Shown in pieces: positions 50,779-60,503 of a stretch of 64,000 nucleotides of DNA (position 1 is the first letter of the stretch; the number at the start of each line of letters is the position of its first letter). The stretch covers positions 82,021-146,020 of the forward strand of contig JBKYIJ010000009.1 in the NCBI GenBank assembly GCA_047030855.1. The letters run 5' to 3'. The notes below the pieces were generated by a model that saw only the letters and a program-made list of their open reading frames with translations, had not been told where the DNA came from and ran no database searches. A program made the position numbers and the translations under genes. The DNA is from QVMM01 sp047030855 (GTDB lineage Bacteria; Bacteroidota; Bacteroidia; Bacteroidales; Dysgonomonadaceae).

Positions 50779-52500
50779 TTAGGCTCGTTTCAGAGATTTT
50801 CTGAGAGCAGGCGAGTAAATATAAATGCACATAAGTATAAGCGTCAGCACAGACAGCAGCAAACTGATTCTTTGAAGTAATGTCCCGGCATAATAAACTC
50901 TTACCTCACCCGACTGGGAAACGGATACCTGAACCAAGCCGTCATCACTTTGACGAACAGCTAAATCTTTACCGTTCTCTTTTGCGACATAACCTTTATA
51001 GTACAAAAGCGGAAGAACCAGCTGATCATCCCCTTTGGTCTCAACATTGAAGCTTAACACAGGATAGTTTCTTTCCAGATCAGTTATTAGCGTACTGCCA
51101 TTATGAGAGACAATTTTATCTCCTCTGTTTTCAACATAATCCAGCGAAGGCACTGCCGCAGGAATGTATTCGAGCCCCACACCAAGATAGAAAGACGTTT
51201 TGAGGCTGCCGTCTTTATAATAACCACCCGACTTTGTTATAGGGTTATATCCCCTGCTTTTCTTAAATTCAGTTGATATATATATTGTAAACAAGGGTAT
51301 CAATATTATTATAAGAGAGACTGATAAAACGTAAGTTCTTTTCCGAAACTTCGGACTGATTGTATTTATCAACGAAAACAAATATACGGCACAGGAAAAG
51401 GAAAACAGAAAAGTAATAACCTGCAAAAATCTCCACGGGAATTGAATTATTTTCAATTTATTGAAAGGAATTATATCCCACAAAAACCATTTTGTTATCA
51501 TAAACATCATCACCAAACCTACGATAGTAAAAATATCCGCCGTTTTCAACAGATTCGATCTGTTTTTATTTTTAATAAAAATGCGGGACAATAATAAAAC
51601 GGTTAGTATAAGCCCAATCCCTACATATGTGTACCTTTCGGTGCTATGCACTGCAAACTCCTTGACAAAAGCGAGCAAAACCACCTTTAGGGACAACGCG
51701 CTGTATTTTATGTTCTGAACATAGGGGTAAACTTCGAAGTAAAAATCGTTACTCCACATTTGTTCAAACATAGGGAATAAGAACACAGCGGACAGTAATA
51801 CCGAAACAACGCCCGACAAAAGGAAATACCAAATCTTCTTGGGACAGTCAAATAAAGGTTTGTAATATATGATTAGCATACACACAAGTACCAAGAACAC
51901 AATAAGCGTAGATACCAGATGGCACAGCAACAGGCAGGCGAAGGCAATGCTCAGTATATACCATTTCTTTACCGATCCGTATAATATTTCATAAGTTCCC
52001 CAGAAAACCAGAGGTATAAACGTGAATGCAAGATATTCGCCCAAAGCTGTCCTGAAAGACATATCAGCAAGCCTGTAATAAGAAAATGTATAGAGTAAAG
52101 CAAATATTAAAGCGATCCAATTATTCCCGGAGACCTTCTTTACGGAATAATAAGACAAGACTCCGCATAAAAATGAATAAAAAACCAACATGATCTTAAA
52201 AGACATGACCAACCCCAAAAAATCGATCAATAATGCAAACGGAACGAGCATAAAATCAGGATAGAACAAGTTAGTTGCATAACCGTATCCGTTCAGAGAA
52301 TCCGAATCTATGTAGAAAGGGAAACTGCCGTTTCGTACAGCATCGTTTATTGCCTGAAAACGTTTGAGATGAAAGTATGCGTCATCACCGGTAACAAAGA
52401 TATCTCTGGGAAAATATTTAAAAATGACAAATATGCATAGAAGCAGGAAAGCAATGAAAAATATCACCAACTGGTATTTATTTTTAGAATCTTTTGCCAT
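50779..52500 (-). CDS. Multi-spanning GT-C-like membrane protein (PTPS-related type)
   Basis: A 573-residue inner-membrane protein with about ten membrane segments. The short acidic motif GDDAYFHLKRF near residue 38, just after the first membrane segment, and the YYRLADMSFRTALGEYLAF region fit GT-C glycosyltransferase-like proteins annotated as 6-pyruvoyl-tetrahydropterin synthase-related. A C-terminal segment (about 440-545) looks like a soluble beta domain before a last membrane helix. It may transfer sugar from a lipid carrier to an envelope polymer; the substrate is unknown. Confidence 0.75.
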   Translation of the reverse strand: MAKDSKNKYQLVIFFIAFLLLCIFVIFKYFPRDIFVTGDDAYFHLKRFQAINDAVRNGSFPFYIDSDSLNGYGYATNLFYPDFMLVPFALLIDFLGLVMSFKIMLVFYSFLCGVLSYYSVKKVSGNNWIALIFALLYTFSYYRLADMSFRTALGEYLAFTFIPLVFWGTYEILYGSVKKWYILSIAFACLLLCHLVSTLIVFLVLVCMLIIYYKPLFDCPKKIWYFLLSGVVSVLLSAVFLFPMFEQMWSNDFYFEVYPYVQNIKYSALSLKVVLLAFVKEFAVHSTERYTYVGIGLILTVLLLSRIFIKNKNRSNLLKTADIFTIVGLVMMFMITKWFLWDIIPFNKLKIIQFPWRFLQVITFLFSFSCAVYLFSLINTISPKFRKRTYVLSVSLIIILIPLFTIYISTEFKKSRGYNPITKSGGYYKDGSLKTSFYLGVGLEYIPAAVPSLDYVENRGDKIVSHNGSTLITDLERNYPVLSFNVETKGDDQLVLPLLYYKGYVAKENGKDLAVRQSDDGLVQVSVSQSGEVRVYYAGTLLQRISLLLSVLTLILMCIYIYSPALRKSLKRA

Positions 52501-52564
52501 GAATTATCTGTTTTTTTACAAAAACAAAGAAACGCAATTTTATATTTCAAATCAAATATAAAAC

Positions 52565-52593
52565 AAAACCCCGTCTTTTGGAGACAGGGTTTT
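52565..52593 (-). terminator. Terminator of the Cys-rich small gene
   Basis: AAAACCCCGTCT (52565-52576) pairs with AGACAGGGTTTT (52582-52593) with one mismatch, and a T-rich tail on the minus strand. Confidence 0.75.
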
Positions 52594-52618
52594 TATTTTA
52601 ATATAGCATATTCTCAAA

Positions 52619-52849
52619 TTATTTGCTTTTCTTGCAGCATGGTTTTGTCGTTTCTTTGCTGTCGGACGATTTAACGTCTTTTTTGCTGCAACAAGATTTG
52701 TCTGCTTTTTTATCGCAAGCCTTCTTGTCCTTCGGGCACTCAGTTTTTGTTTTACAACCTTCTGTTGTTTTATTGTTGTCCTGAGCCATTACCGAAAAAG
52801 ATGTAGCAAGAGCAAATGACATTACCATTGATAAAATAAATTTTTTCAT
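52619..52849 (-). CDS. Small secreted Cys/Lys-rich protein
   Basis: A 76-residue protein: a standard signal peptide cut after MAQ-like Ala (SFSVMAQ), then about 53 residues with seven cysteines and about 18 lysines (ECPKDKKACDKKADKSCCSK, KPCCKKSK). Cys spacing is loose (C, C, C, CC, CC), similar to a metallothionein-like or metal-chelating peptide rather than a structured disulphide toxin. No transmembrane anchor follows. It has its own -7 box and terminator, downstream of phoR. The function is unknown; metal or thiol buffering in the periplasm is only a guess. Confidence 0.8.
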   Translation of the reverse strand: MKKFILSMVMSFALATSFSVMAQDNNKTTEGCKTKTECPKDKKACDKKADKSCCSKKDVKSSDSKETTKPCCKKSK

Positions 52850-52896
52850 ATTTGTCTTTGTTAATTATAAAATGTTATCTAAAAGCTTATCTTCTG

Positions 52897-52904
52897 CAAA
52901 AATA
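52897..52904 (-). promoter_or_regulatory. -7 element TATTTTTG for the Cys-rich small gene
   Basis: On the minus strand TATTTTTG matches TAnnTTTG, about 48 bases before the small gene's ATG and just after phoR. Confidence 0.5.
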
Positions 52905-52944
52905 TTGTTTTAAGTTAAACTAAAAAGCAAATCAAACATTAATT

Positions 52945-54684
52945 TTATTTATGCAGCGTAAACAAAAATTCCAGTCCTGCCCCCGCGCGGTTTTTCACCT
53001 GAATTTCCCCATGGTGGAATTTCACGGCATTTCGCACTATGGACAGTCCTAAACCCGAGCCTCCCGTTTCCCTTGTCCTTCCTTCGTCAGCCCTGTAAAA
53101 ACGTTCAAACAGACGATTGAGATATTTCTCATCGACGCCTTTGCCCGTATCATAATAGGAGAAATACAAATATTCGGCATCCTCCATATAATTATTAATA
53201 TAGATCTGAGTTCCGCTGTCCGTATGCTCAATAGTATTATCAATCAGATTACGGAAAATGGAATACAGCAATGTATAATTTCCTCTTAACTGGGCTTTAT
53301 CATTCAAAGTAAGATTAAGCTCTATATTGTTTTTTATCAGTTTATCTATCAAATCAATACGCACATCGTTAATCACCTGTGATATATTTATATTCTCAAG
53401 TTTGAAAAGAGATGACGATTCTTCCATTTTATTAATCAGGCTGACATCTTCCACAATATTCGACAATCTCATAGACTGTATGTATGCCCGATGGATAAAC
53501 TGCTTCCGTTTTTCCTCCGCCAGATCCTGAGTATCCAGTGTTTCCAGATAACCTCGGAGGCTTGTCACAGGCGTACGCAGTTCGTGGGCAATATTATCGG
53601 TCATTTCTCTTTTCAGTTGTTGGGTATGTTCTATTTCCGTTATGTCCTTAATACCAATTTCGAAACTATTATCCTCAAAAACAACAGCCTGCACTTCAAA
53701 TACTTTCCCTGCCTTATTGATACAAACAGTAAAATTATTTTGTTTTTCTCCTTCTTTATGGCTATTCAGAAAATTGTTGACATCCCTGAACGTTTCATTT
53801 GATGAAAGAAATTCCGAATCCAGATTTACCGTATCGGAAATAACATTCAGATATTGAGTAAAACGGGTGTTGGAATATACTTTTGTGCGATCGGCATTAA
53901 AAATGGCAAGTCCGTTTTTAGAGAACTGAAAATGCTGGATAAGCTTGTCCCTCTCTACGTGAAGTTTTTGTTCCTGCTTTTCTTTTTGTTCGAAAATCTG
54001 GGTTAATTGTTCTCCTATTTCTCCGAGTTCGTCATCAGGAAAATTTATTTTTCGCTTCAAAGGCTTACCGTCTTTAATATCCGTTGTCAGAGTCTTTAAA
54101 CGGGAGATAGATTTTCCGAACCTGCCTGCTACGTAGTTGAGAAGAATCAGTCCGATAACAAATATGGTCAACGCTACATAAATAAACATTCTGTCGGGAC
54201 TCAGTATGTTTTTGATTTCGACATTGTAAGGCAAAGCTACACGTACAAAATACGAATCGTAATATTTTGCATAATACAGATATTCCCGATCGGTAGATGC
54301 AGACAAACGGATATTGGAACCGAAATCCTTCGCAAAAGCATTCATTATCTCAGGGCGATCGAGATGATTGCCCATAATTCCGATGTTATTTATCTCCCTG
54401 TCATTATCGTATAATACCGTACCGTCTTTTTTTATAACGGTAACTCTCATATCGGCAGGAAAAACAGAAAGGAAATCATCCAAGTCCTTTTTTCCGAAAG
54501 AGGACGCCGTATCCTTTTCTATATGCTTATGAATTAATTCCGTATAATTATTCAGATCAGACTCCAGAGCCTGAGTACGGTACGATTTTTCTTCCTTTTG
54601 TTCCAGAACGATCATTATCAACAGGAACGCAAAAAATATGAGGAAGAACCAAAAAAACAACCGTTTTTTATATGTCAGTTTCAT
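52945..54684 (-). CDS. phoR: Phosphate regulon sensor kinase PhoR-like
   Basis: A 579-residue membrane sensor kinase. Membrane segments lie at about 8-28 and 167-190 with a periplasmic loop between, then a HAMP-like linker, a PAS-like region (about 250-350), HisKA with His367 (NIAHELRTPVTSLRGYLETL), and the ATPase domain (GKGVDEKYLNRLFERFYR, TGGSGLGLSIV). It follows phoB after 6 bases and is the last gene of the pst-pho operon. It phosphorylates PhoB when phosphate is short. Confidence 0.92.
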   Translation of the reverse strand: MKLTYKKRLFFWFFLIFFAFLLIMIVLEQKEEKSYRTQALESDLNNYTELIHKHIEKDTASSFGKKDLDDFLSVFPADMRVTVIKKDGTVLYDNDREINNIGIMGNHLDRPEIMNAFAKDFGSNIRLSASTDREYLYYAKYYDSYFVRVALPYNVEIKNILSPDRMFIYVALTIFVIGLILLNYVAGRFGKSISRLKTLTTDIKDGKPLKRKINFPDDELGEIGEQLTQIFEQKEKQEQKLHVERDKLIQHFQFSKNGLAIFNADRTKVYSNTRFTQYLNVISDTVNLDSEFLSSNETFRDVNNFLNSHKEGEKQNNFTVCINKAGKVFEVQAVVFEDNSFEIGIKDITEIEHTQQLKREMTDNIAHELRTPVTSLRGYLETLDTQDLAEEKRKQFIHRAYIQSMRLSNIVEDVSLINKMEESSSLFKLENINISQVINDVRIDLIDKLIKNNIELNLTLNDKAQLRGNYTLLYSIFRNLIDNTIEHTDSGTQIYINNYMEDAEYLYFSYYDTGKGVDEKYLNRLFERFYRADEGRTRETGGSGLGLSIVRNAVKFHHGEIQVKNRAGAGLEFLFTLHK

Positions 54685-54690
54685 AGAATG

Positions 54691-55395
54691 TTAATTATCG
54701 GAAGGAATAAAGCTATAACCGTATCCCGTCCTGTTAATAATAAAAGAGCCGTATTTACCTATTTTTTTTCTCAAGCGGGCAATATGTACGTCGACAGTAC
54801 GATTTACAACAATTCCGCCATCTGTCCAAACCTTATTCAGAATATCTTCGCGCGAAAACAGTTTGTGTTCGTTTTGCATGAGAAGAGTCAGTATCTTAAA
54901 TTCCGTTTTAGTCAGCTCAATATTGACACCGTCCACACTCACCCGTTTCGCGTCTAAATCTACCAGCAGGGTATCTGTTTTTAGCAAATTACCGTTGTCC
55001 GGTTCTTTCGAACCATCGGCTGTCCTTTTTATGATGCTTTTTACACGGGCAATAACTTCTTTTACTGAAAACGGTTTTGTAATATAATCGTCCCCTCCCG
55101 TAGAAAAACCTGTCAGCAGATCGTTTTCGGTATCTTTCGCCGTAAGAAATATTACGGGAATATTATTCCCAGACTTTCTGAGCTTCTCAGCCATTCGATA
55201 ACCCGACATTCCTCCCATCATCACATCAAGAATAATGAGCTGATGATCGGGCAACAATTTCGTTAACGCCTGCTCTGCCGAATCTGCCGTATCAATAGAA
55301 AAACCCTCATTCTCAAGATTGAACTCAAGAATATCGCGAATATCGGGTTCATCATCCACAACAAGTATTCGGGGCTTATTATTTTTCGTTTCCAT
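54691..55395 (-). CDS. phoB: Phosphate regulon response regulator PhoB-like
   Basis: A 234-residue OmpR-type response regulator: receiver domain (LVVDDEPD at 11-18, Asp57 in ILDVMMGG, conserved Lys in FITKPFSVKEV) and a winged helix C-terminal domain (VELTKTEFKILTLLMQN, FSREDILNKVW, TVDVHIARLRKKIG). It overlaps phoU by 17 bases and is 6 bases from phoR, so all are one unit. It is the probable activator of this operon. Confidence 0.92.
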   Translation of the reverse strand: METKNNKPRILVVDDEPDIRDILEFNLENEGFSIDTADSAEQALTKLLPDHQLIILDVMMGGMSGYRMAEKLRKSGNNIPVIFLTAKDTENDLLTGFSTGGDDYITKPFSVKEVIARVKSIIKRTADGSKEPDNGNLLKTDTLLVDLDAKRVSVDGVNIELTKTEFKILTLLMQNEHKLFSREDILNKVWTDGGIVVNRTVDVHIARLRKKIGKYGSFIINRTGYGYSFIPSDN

Positions 55396-56059
55396 GCCTG
55401 ATATCTTTTCCTTCGGTTAAATAAACGGCTGCTTCCGCTATGTTCGTTGAACTGTCGCCTATTCTTTCGAGATTGTGTGCAATACGGCTGATAACGATTA
55501 TATTATGCAATACTTCCTGAGTCAGGGGTTTATTTGAGAATGACGTTTCCAGCTCTTTATTTATTTTATGATACATATCGTCCACCTTATCATCGTCTTT
55601 GATCGTCTTATACGCAAGTTTTACATCGCCATTCATAAACGAATAGATCGAGTTGTGCAGCATTTCGCTTACTTCATTCACCATCTTAACGACTTTCTTT
55701 TTTTCTTCTGCGAATTGAGGAGTACACAGATCAGTCTCTCGCAGATAGTGAATAATATTGAGCAGCATATCTCCCACCCTTTCCAGATTGGTGGTGATAT
55801 CCTGATACGTAATAATTTTTCGCAAGTCGGCAGCTATCGGGTTAAATTGTAGGATAGTAAACACAACCTCCTCACGGACTTTTATTTCCAGCCTGTCCAT
55901 CATCACTTCATTGGCTTCGGCTTCTTCATACAGTGCGTTGATCGTATTATCTTCAAGAAGTTTTCCTGTTATCTGAATCTGAGTCAGAGCCGTTTTGGAT
56001 AACAATTCGAAATCGTTAAGCAACAATTGCAGCTGTTTTTGTTTTATGTTGGTTGTCAT
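55379..56059 (-). CDS. phoU: Phosphate signalling protein PhoU
   Basis: A 226-residue helical protein made of two PhoU repeats (about 10-100 and 115-215), with the conserved ERVGDMLLNI and ERIGDSSTNIAE. It ties the Pst transporter to PhoR and keeps the regulon off when phosphate is plentiful. It follows pstB and overlaps phoB. Confidence 0.95.
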   Translation of the reverse strand: MTTNIKQKQLQLLLNDFELLSKTALTQIQITGKLLEDNTINALYEEAEANEVMMDRLEIKVREEVVFTILQFNPIAADLRKIITYQDITTNLERVGDMLLNIIHYLRETDLCTPQFAEEKKKVVKMVNEVSEMLHNSIYSFMNGDVKLAYKTIKDDDKVDDMYHKINKELETSFSNKPLTQEVLHNIIVISRIAHNLERIGDSSTNIAEAAVYLTEGKDIRHGNEK

Positions 56060-56085
56060 ATGCTATGCTTTTTTTGTTTCTAAAT

Positions 56086-56868
56086 TTAGCTGAATACGCC
56101 TGTCAGATAATCTTCGGTTCTCTTATCCTTCGGTTTGGTAAACATCTGACGGGTAGAATCGTATTCTACCAGATGCCCTAAATACATAAACATCGAATTA
56201 TCCGATATTCTGGCTGCCTGTGACATATTATGAGTTACGATTATGATCGTATATTTTTCTTTCAACTCCAATATAAGATCCTCGACGCGATTGGTAGATA
56301 TAGGATCCAAGGCGGATGTAGGCTCGTCCATAAGCAACAATTCGGGTTTAAGAGCCAAAGCGCGGGCTATGCACAAACGCTGTTGCTGCCCTCCCGACAG
56401 GAATGTTCCTTTCTTTGTCATCGAATCTTTAACCTCATCCCACAAAGCCACATCCTGCAAACTTTTCTGCACGATTTCATCCTTCTCCGATTTCTTCAAA
56501 CTAATGCCGTTCAGTTTATATCCCGCAATGACATTATCATAAATGCTCATGGTAGGGAAAGGATTGGGACGCTGAAAAACCATGCCTGCCAGACGACGAA
56601 CTTTCATCGGGTTCATGTGAAAAATATTTTCGCCTTTAAGCAGTATTTCACCCGTAGTCCTTATTTCAGGATACAATTCATGCATACGGTTAATTGCCCG
56701 TAAGAGGGTACTCTTGCCGCAACCCGAAGGTCCCATTATAGCCGTAATCGTATGCGGTTCGATACTTGCCGTCACATTTTCAACCGCATTCTTCCCGGGA
56801 GTGTAAGATACGCATACATCTTTCAACTCCAATATATATTTTGATTCCGATTTTACTGAATTTTCCAT
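56086..56868 (-). CDS. pstB: Phosphate ABC transporter ATPase PstB
   Basis: A 260-residue ATPase: Walker A GPSGCGKST, PstB-specific RPNPFP, signature LSGGQQQR, Walker B LLMDEPTSALDP, and IIIVTHNMSQAARISD. It drives phosphate import through PstA/PstC. Its start overlaps the end of pstA by 16 bases. Confidence 0.97.
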   Translation of the reverse strand: MENSVKSESKYILELKDVCVSYTPGKNAVENVTASIEPHTITAIMGPSGCGKSTLLRAINRMHELYPEIRTTGEILLKGENIFHMNPMKVRRLAGMVFQRPNPFPTMSIYDNVIAGYKLNGISLKKSEKDEIVQKSLQDVALWDEVKDSMTKKGTFLSGGQQQRLCIARALALKPELLLMDEPTSALDPISTNRVEDLILELKEKYTIIIVTHNMSQAARISDNSMFMYLGHLVEYDSTRQMFTKPKDKRTEDYLTGVFS

Positions 56869-57725
56869 TTCTGAGCAATTCTTTTCGCTAAAATATTAAT
56901 TCCTAACACTATCAACAATAAAAACAAAGACGAAGTCCAAACAAGATCCGATAAATTAGGATCGTTGTAAAATTCCCATATCAAAAGAGGGATCGCACTT
57001 GTAGGCTGGGTAACATCCCAGTTGACGACAGCCGAACCAAGAACCGTAACCAGTAACGGAGCAGTTTCTCCCATTACGCGCGATATGGCTAATAAAGAGC
57101 CTGTAAACAAGCCCCCGAATGCCGAAGGAAGCAGGACTCGTAATATAACGTTCGTGTACGATCCACCAAGTGCAAGTCCCGCCTCTTTCAACGACTGGGG
57201 AAGCATTTTAAGGCTCTCTTCCGTAGAACGTATTATCATCGGCAACATCATCACGGCTAACGCTATACTTCCTGCAAGCGCAGAATAGGTATGCATAGGT
57301 CGAATCACCCAAATATACACGACGATACCCACAACAATGGAAGGTACGCCTTGCAGGAGTTCCGCCAGATTGCGGATAAGTCCGGCAAATTTTTTCTTCT
57401 GATTCTCAGCCAGATATATTCCCGTAAGTATTCCTATCGGTATAGCGATAATGACGGCTATTCCCAGAATCAGAATCGTACCTGTCAATCCGTTTAATAT
57501 CCCTCCGGGTATAGGATCTCCGCTTATCCGGGCGAGCATAGCGTCCATAGACGTCGGAGCGACTTCCGTAAACAAACTCAGATTAAGTTGTTTATATCCT
57601 TTCCGCAACAACTCCCAGAGAATAAGGAATAACGGGATCATGACAATTCCCGAAAATCCGCAAACTGCAAAATAAAACAGTTTGTTTTTAAACAAGCGGT
57701 ATTTCGTTTTAGAATGTATCTCCAT
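56853..57725 (-). CDS. pstA: Phosphate ABC transporter permease PstA
   Basis: A 290-residue membrane permease with six membrane segments and the inner-membrane component EAA-like loop (EAGLALGGSYTNVILRVLLP). GIYLAENQKKKFAGLIRNLAELLQGVPSIVVG and the ending region are typical PstA. It follows pstC by 3 bases and overlaps pstB. Confidence 0.96.
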   Translation of the reverse strand: MEIHSKTKYRLFKNKLFYFAVCGFSGIVMIPLFLILWELLRKGYKQLNLSLFTEVAPTSMDAMLARISGDPIPGGILNGLTGTILILGIAVIIAIPIGILTGIYLAENQKKKFAGLIRNLAELLQGVPSIVVGIVVYIWVIRPMHTYSALAGSIALAVMMLPMIIRSTEESLKMLPQSLKEAGLALGGSYTNVILRVLLPSAFGGLFTGSLLAISRVMGETAPLLVTVLGSAVVNWDVTQPTSAIPLLIWEFYNDPNLSDLVWTSSLFLLLIVLGINILAKRIAQKWKIQ

Positions 57726-57728
57726 TTT

Positions 57729-58580
57729 TTAACTCCTGTTAATTATCTTCATAATCGACTTAGCTATAAAATTTATACTGGCAGTTATAAGAAACAGCAG
57801 CAAACCGATAGCCATCAGGGAGCTGAGTTTCAGTCCGTCAGCTTCGCCAAACTGATTGGCAATAATACTTGCCATTGTATTGGCGGTATCGGTTATGCCC
57901 GTCGGTACATTATTCGTGTTGCCGATAAGCATCGTAACAGCCATCGTTTCGCCCAGAGCACGCCCCAGAGCAAGAATATACGCCGCAAAAATACCCGAAC
58001 TGGCAACTGGCAAACTAACCGAGGTTATCACCTCCAAACGCGTAGCGCCCAAACTATATGCGCCTTCTTTAAGTTCATTGGGTACCATAGAAATAAATTC
58101 GGTGCTCAGAGAAGAAGCATAAGGAATGATCATTATAGCCAGAACGACAGAGGCAAGAAGCACTCCGAAGCCTTGTTCGCTGATGCCCATATTTATGATA
58201 ATCGGACGAAGCGTATAAAATCCCCACAAACCATATACGATGGACGGTATGCCGGCCAATAAATCGACAACGGAACTGACGAAAGAAGATATTTTTTTAC
58301 CTTTAAAATATTCACCGTTAAACAATGCGACGGGTAACGAAAACGGGATACAAAACAGCAAGGCTAAAAGCGAAGTCATCAATGTGCCTACAATGAACGA
58401 CAGTGCTCCGTAATTATCTGCCCTCGAATCCCATTCGGAAGAACTGATAAACCCTCCGATACCAAATTTAGAAAATGCGGCCAGACTCTGCGAAATAAGG
58501 GCATAGACAATGCCTGCCGTCAACAGAAGAATTATTATCGAAACTGCAAAAAGTAAACCTTTAAATATCTTATCTTTCAT
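57729..58580 (-). CDS. pstC: Phosphate ABC transporter permease PstC
   Basis: A 283-residue membrane permease with six membrane segments and the EAA-like loop (LKEGAYSLGATRLEVITSVSLP). FLSSVVDLLAGIPSIVYGLWGF and GRALGETMAVTMLIG are PstC blocks. It lies 66 bases after pstS. Confidence 0.96.
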   Translation of the reverse strand: MKDKIFKGLLFAVSIIILLLTAGIVYALISQSLAAFSKFGIGGFISSSEWDSRADNYGALSFIVGTLMTSLLALLFCIPFSLPVALFNGEYFKGKKISSFVSSVVDLLAGIPSIVYGLWGFYTLRPIIINMGISEQGFGVLLASVVLAIMIIPYASSLSTEFISMVPNELKEGAYSLGATRLEVITSVSLPVASSGIFAAYILALGRALGETMAVTMLIGNTNNVPTGITDTANTMASIIANQFGEADGLKLSSLMAIGLLLFLITASINFIAKSIMKIINRS

Positions 58581-58646
58581 TAATAAATCAAATCGAAAAA
58601 TGCGTAAGGATATGGTATCCTTATGTATTCGGATCTTGCTAAGTAA

Positions 58647-59736
58647 TTATTCGGTTTTATTGCTGTTGTCCGTTTTTTCATCCAGAACGACAGGGTTGCC
58701 GCCATACGTCATAGATTCTATTATCGCCTTAGTTTTCTCAACCGCAAGCGGCGACAAAGGCGCATAATGAGTTTTGACGGCTATTTGTTGCCCGTCTTCA
58801 CTTATGACATAGCATAACAATTCTTTCAACGCTTTAGCCGTATTAACGGATCTGTTGTTATAAGACTGTTCTTTATATAAAATAAGCCAAGTGAACGTAC
58901 TGATCGGATATGCTTCGGGTTCGGGAGAATTGGTAATCATAATCCGCGTATCGGCAGGCATATCTACGTTTGCGGCGGCGGAAATAGTTGTCGAATTAGC
59001 TTCTATAAAATTACCTGCACTATTTTGCATCAAGGCAGATGTCAAATTCAAAGCCAAAGCATATTCCGACCCGATATAACCTATTGCCCCCGAAGTTTCG
59101 GAAACAACCCCTGCAACGCCCGGATTTCCTTTAGCGGCAACCCCCACGGAAAAGTTCAACACTTTTCCGCTTCCCAAAATCTTTCTGCCAATTCTCGTCT
59201 GTTTTAGACATATAATCCGAAAAAACATAGGTCGTTCCGCTACCGTCCGAACGATATACAGGCGTAATGGTTTTGTCGGGTAAATTCAAATCGGGATTTA
59301 TCGCTTTTATCTTGGCGTCGTTCCATTTGGTTATCGTTCCGCGAAATATATCGGAAACCAATTCGGACGACAGTTTTAGTTTCGCATCTTTTATCTCGGG
59401 CAGATTATAAGATAATACAACCGCACCTAAGGCGGTAGGGATATGTATAACTTCCGCTCCCATTTCTTTCAGCTCGTCATCGGACAAAAACACATCGGTA
59501 GCCCCAAAATCTATTGTTTTATCTTTCAGGCTTCGGATTCCACCTCCGCTTCCGATAGCACCGTAGGTAACCTGATGAACGCTGTTTTCGGAAAAACTCT
59601 TGAACAGATTATTGTAAAAAGGGGCAGGAAACGTAGCTCCTGCACCCGAAAGTTTAACTTTGCCATCTTTCTGTGACGACCCGCAGCCGCTTAATACAGC
59701 TATTGAAAGTAAGATTGCAGAATAGATTTTTTTCAT
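58647..59736 (-). CDS. pstS: Phosphate-binding protein PstS (one frameshift as assembled)
   Basis: The periplasmic phosphate-binding lipoprotein (lipobox VLSGC near residue 18) that feeds the Pst permease. The frame breaks between NWQKDFG and SGKVLNF; removing one base from the GGG/AAAA stretch around plus-strand 59173-59179 restores DFGSGKVLNFSVGVAAKGNPG and a single frame of about 362 residues. Phosphate-binding blocks are GAGATFPAPFYNNLF, GSGGGIRSLKDKTIDFGATD and YRSDGSGTTYVFSDYM. It is the first gene of the seven-gene operon; direct repeats lie upstream. Confidence 0.9.
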
Positions 59737-59763
59737 ATTACATTAAAATCTTATTAATTACGT

Positions 59764-59809
59764 TGCAATATTATTATGGTATTATAACAATCCTGCTGCA
59801 ATATTGTTA
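59764..59809 (-). repeat. Direct repeat upstream of pstS, possible Pho-box
   Basis: On the minus strand TAAYAATATTGCA occurs twice, at 59764-59776 and 59797-59809, 33 bases apart (about three helical turns). It lies 28-73 bases before the pstS ATG, where an activator such as PhoB would bind, and no ordinary TAnnTTTG box is seen. The rest of 59737-60036 holds no gene; GAGAG/CTCTC near 59865-59898 is a weak stem that might end the elaA transcript. Confidence 0.5.
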
Positions 59810-60036
59810 CGAAACGGTTAAGAAAATTCAGAGGAGATTTAATAAAATGTCGTGCATAAAAAGAATGAGAGCAAAACCATCCCGGCTCCACTCTCACAAA
59901 AACAATCTATCTATAACTTTTTTATGGAAACTTAATCCTTATTTATTATATAACATCATTTCCTTCATTTAGTTCTCAAAATAACTATTTTTTAGTCTTT
60001 AATTTTTAGAACCTAAAAAAACAAAAAGGTTTAATC

Positions 60037-60495
60037 TCAGATGTTATTTTTTTTCATTTTAACATGAGGAATAGTATCTTCCAGATATTCATCGCCTGTG
60101 CTTTCAAAACCATGCGCTTTATAGAAAAGTTCCAAATGCTTCTGGGCTGATATGGTTATAACATCTTCTTTGAGAAGCGTGTGCATCAATTCTATCGCTT
60201 TATGCATCAGATGATGCCCGTATCCTATGTTGCGATACTTCGGTGAAACTACGACACGTCCGATAGCTGCTTCGTCAAAATAGTCACCTTTTTTGAAAAG
60301 GCGGCAGTAAGCGACTAAATCATCGCCTATGTAACCTTGAAGATGAATTGCCGACTGATCTTTATTGTCCGTATCCAGATACACAATACTCTGCTCCACT
60401 ACAAAAACTTCGGCACGAAGCCTCAATATCGCATACAAACTGTCTGTATCAAGCCCGTCAAAAGAACTGACTTCCCATTTTATAGTTTCCGACAT
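60037..60495 (-). CDS. elaA: ElaA-type GNAT acetyltransferase
   Basis: A 152-residue GNAT enzyme. ATG 60495 is chosen because the corrected upstream gene stops at 60504 and it gives the family N-terminus (MSETIKWEVSSFDGL). It matches ElaA along its length: LYAILRLRAEVFVVEQ, IGRVVVSPKYRNIGYGHHLM, ISAQKHLELFYKAHGF, EDTIPHVKM. ElaA proteins acetylate small molecules or proteins from acetyl-CoA; the substrate is not known. Confidence 0.9.
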   Translation of the reverse strand: MSETIKWEVSSFDGLDTDSLYAILRLRAEVFVVEQSIVYLDTDNKDQSAIHLQGYIGDDLVAYCRLFKKGDYFDEAAIGRVVVSPKYRNIGYGHHLMHKAIELMHTLLKEDVITISAQKHLELFYKAHGFESTGDEYLEDTIPHVKMKKNNI

Positions 60496-60503
60496 AACAA
60501 TTT

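Noticed and set aside
58647..59228. Separate small protein downstream of pstS
   Set aside because: It is the frameshifted second half of pstS.
59673..59972. A 99-codon ORF on the plus strand
   Set aside because: It is low-complexity, has no family resemblance, and covers the pstS upstream repeat region.
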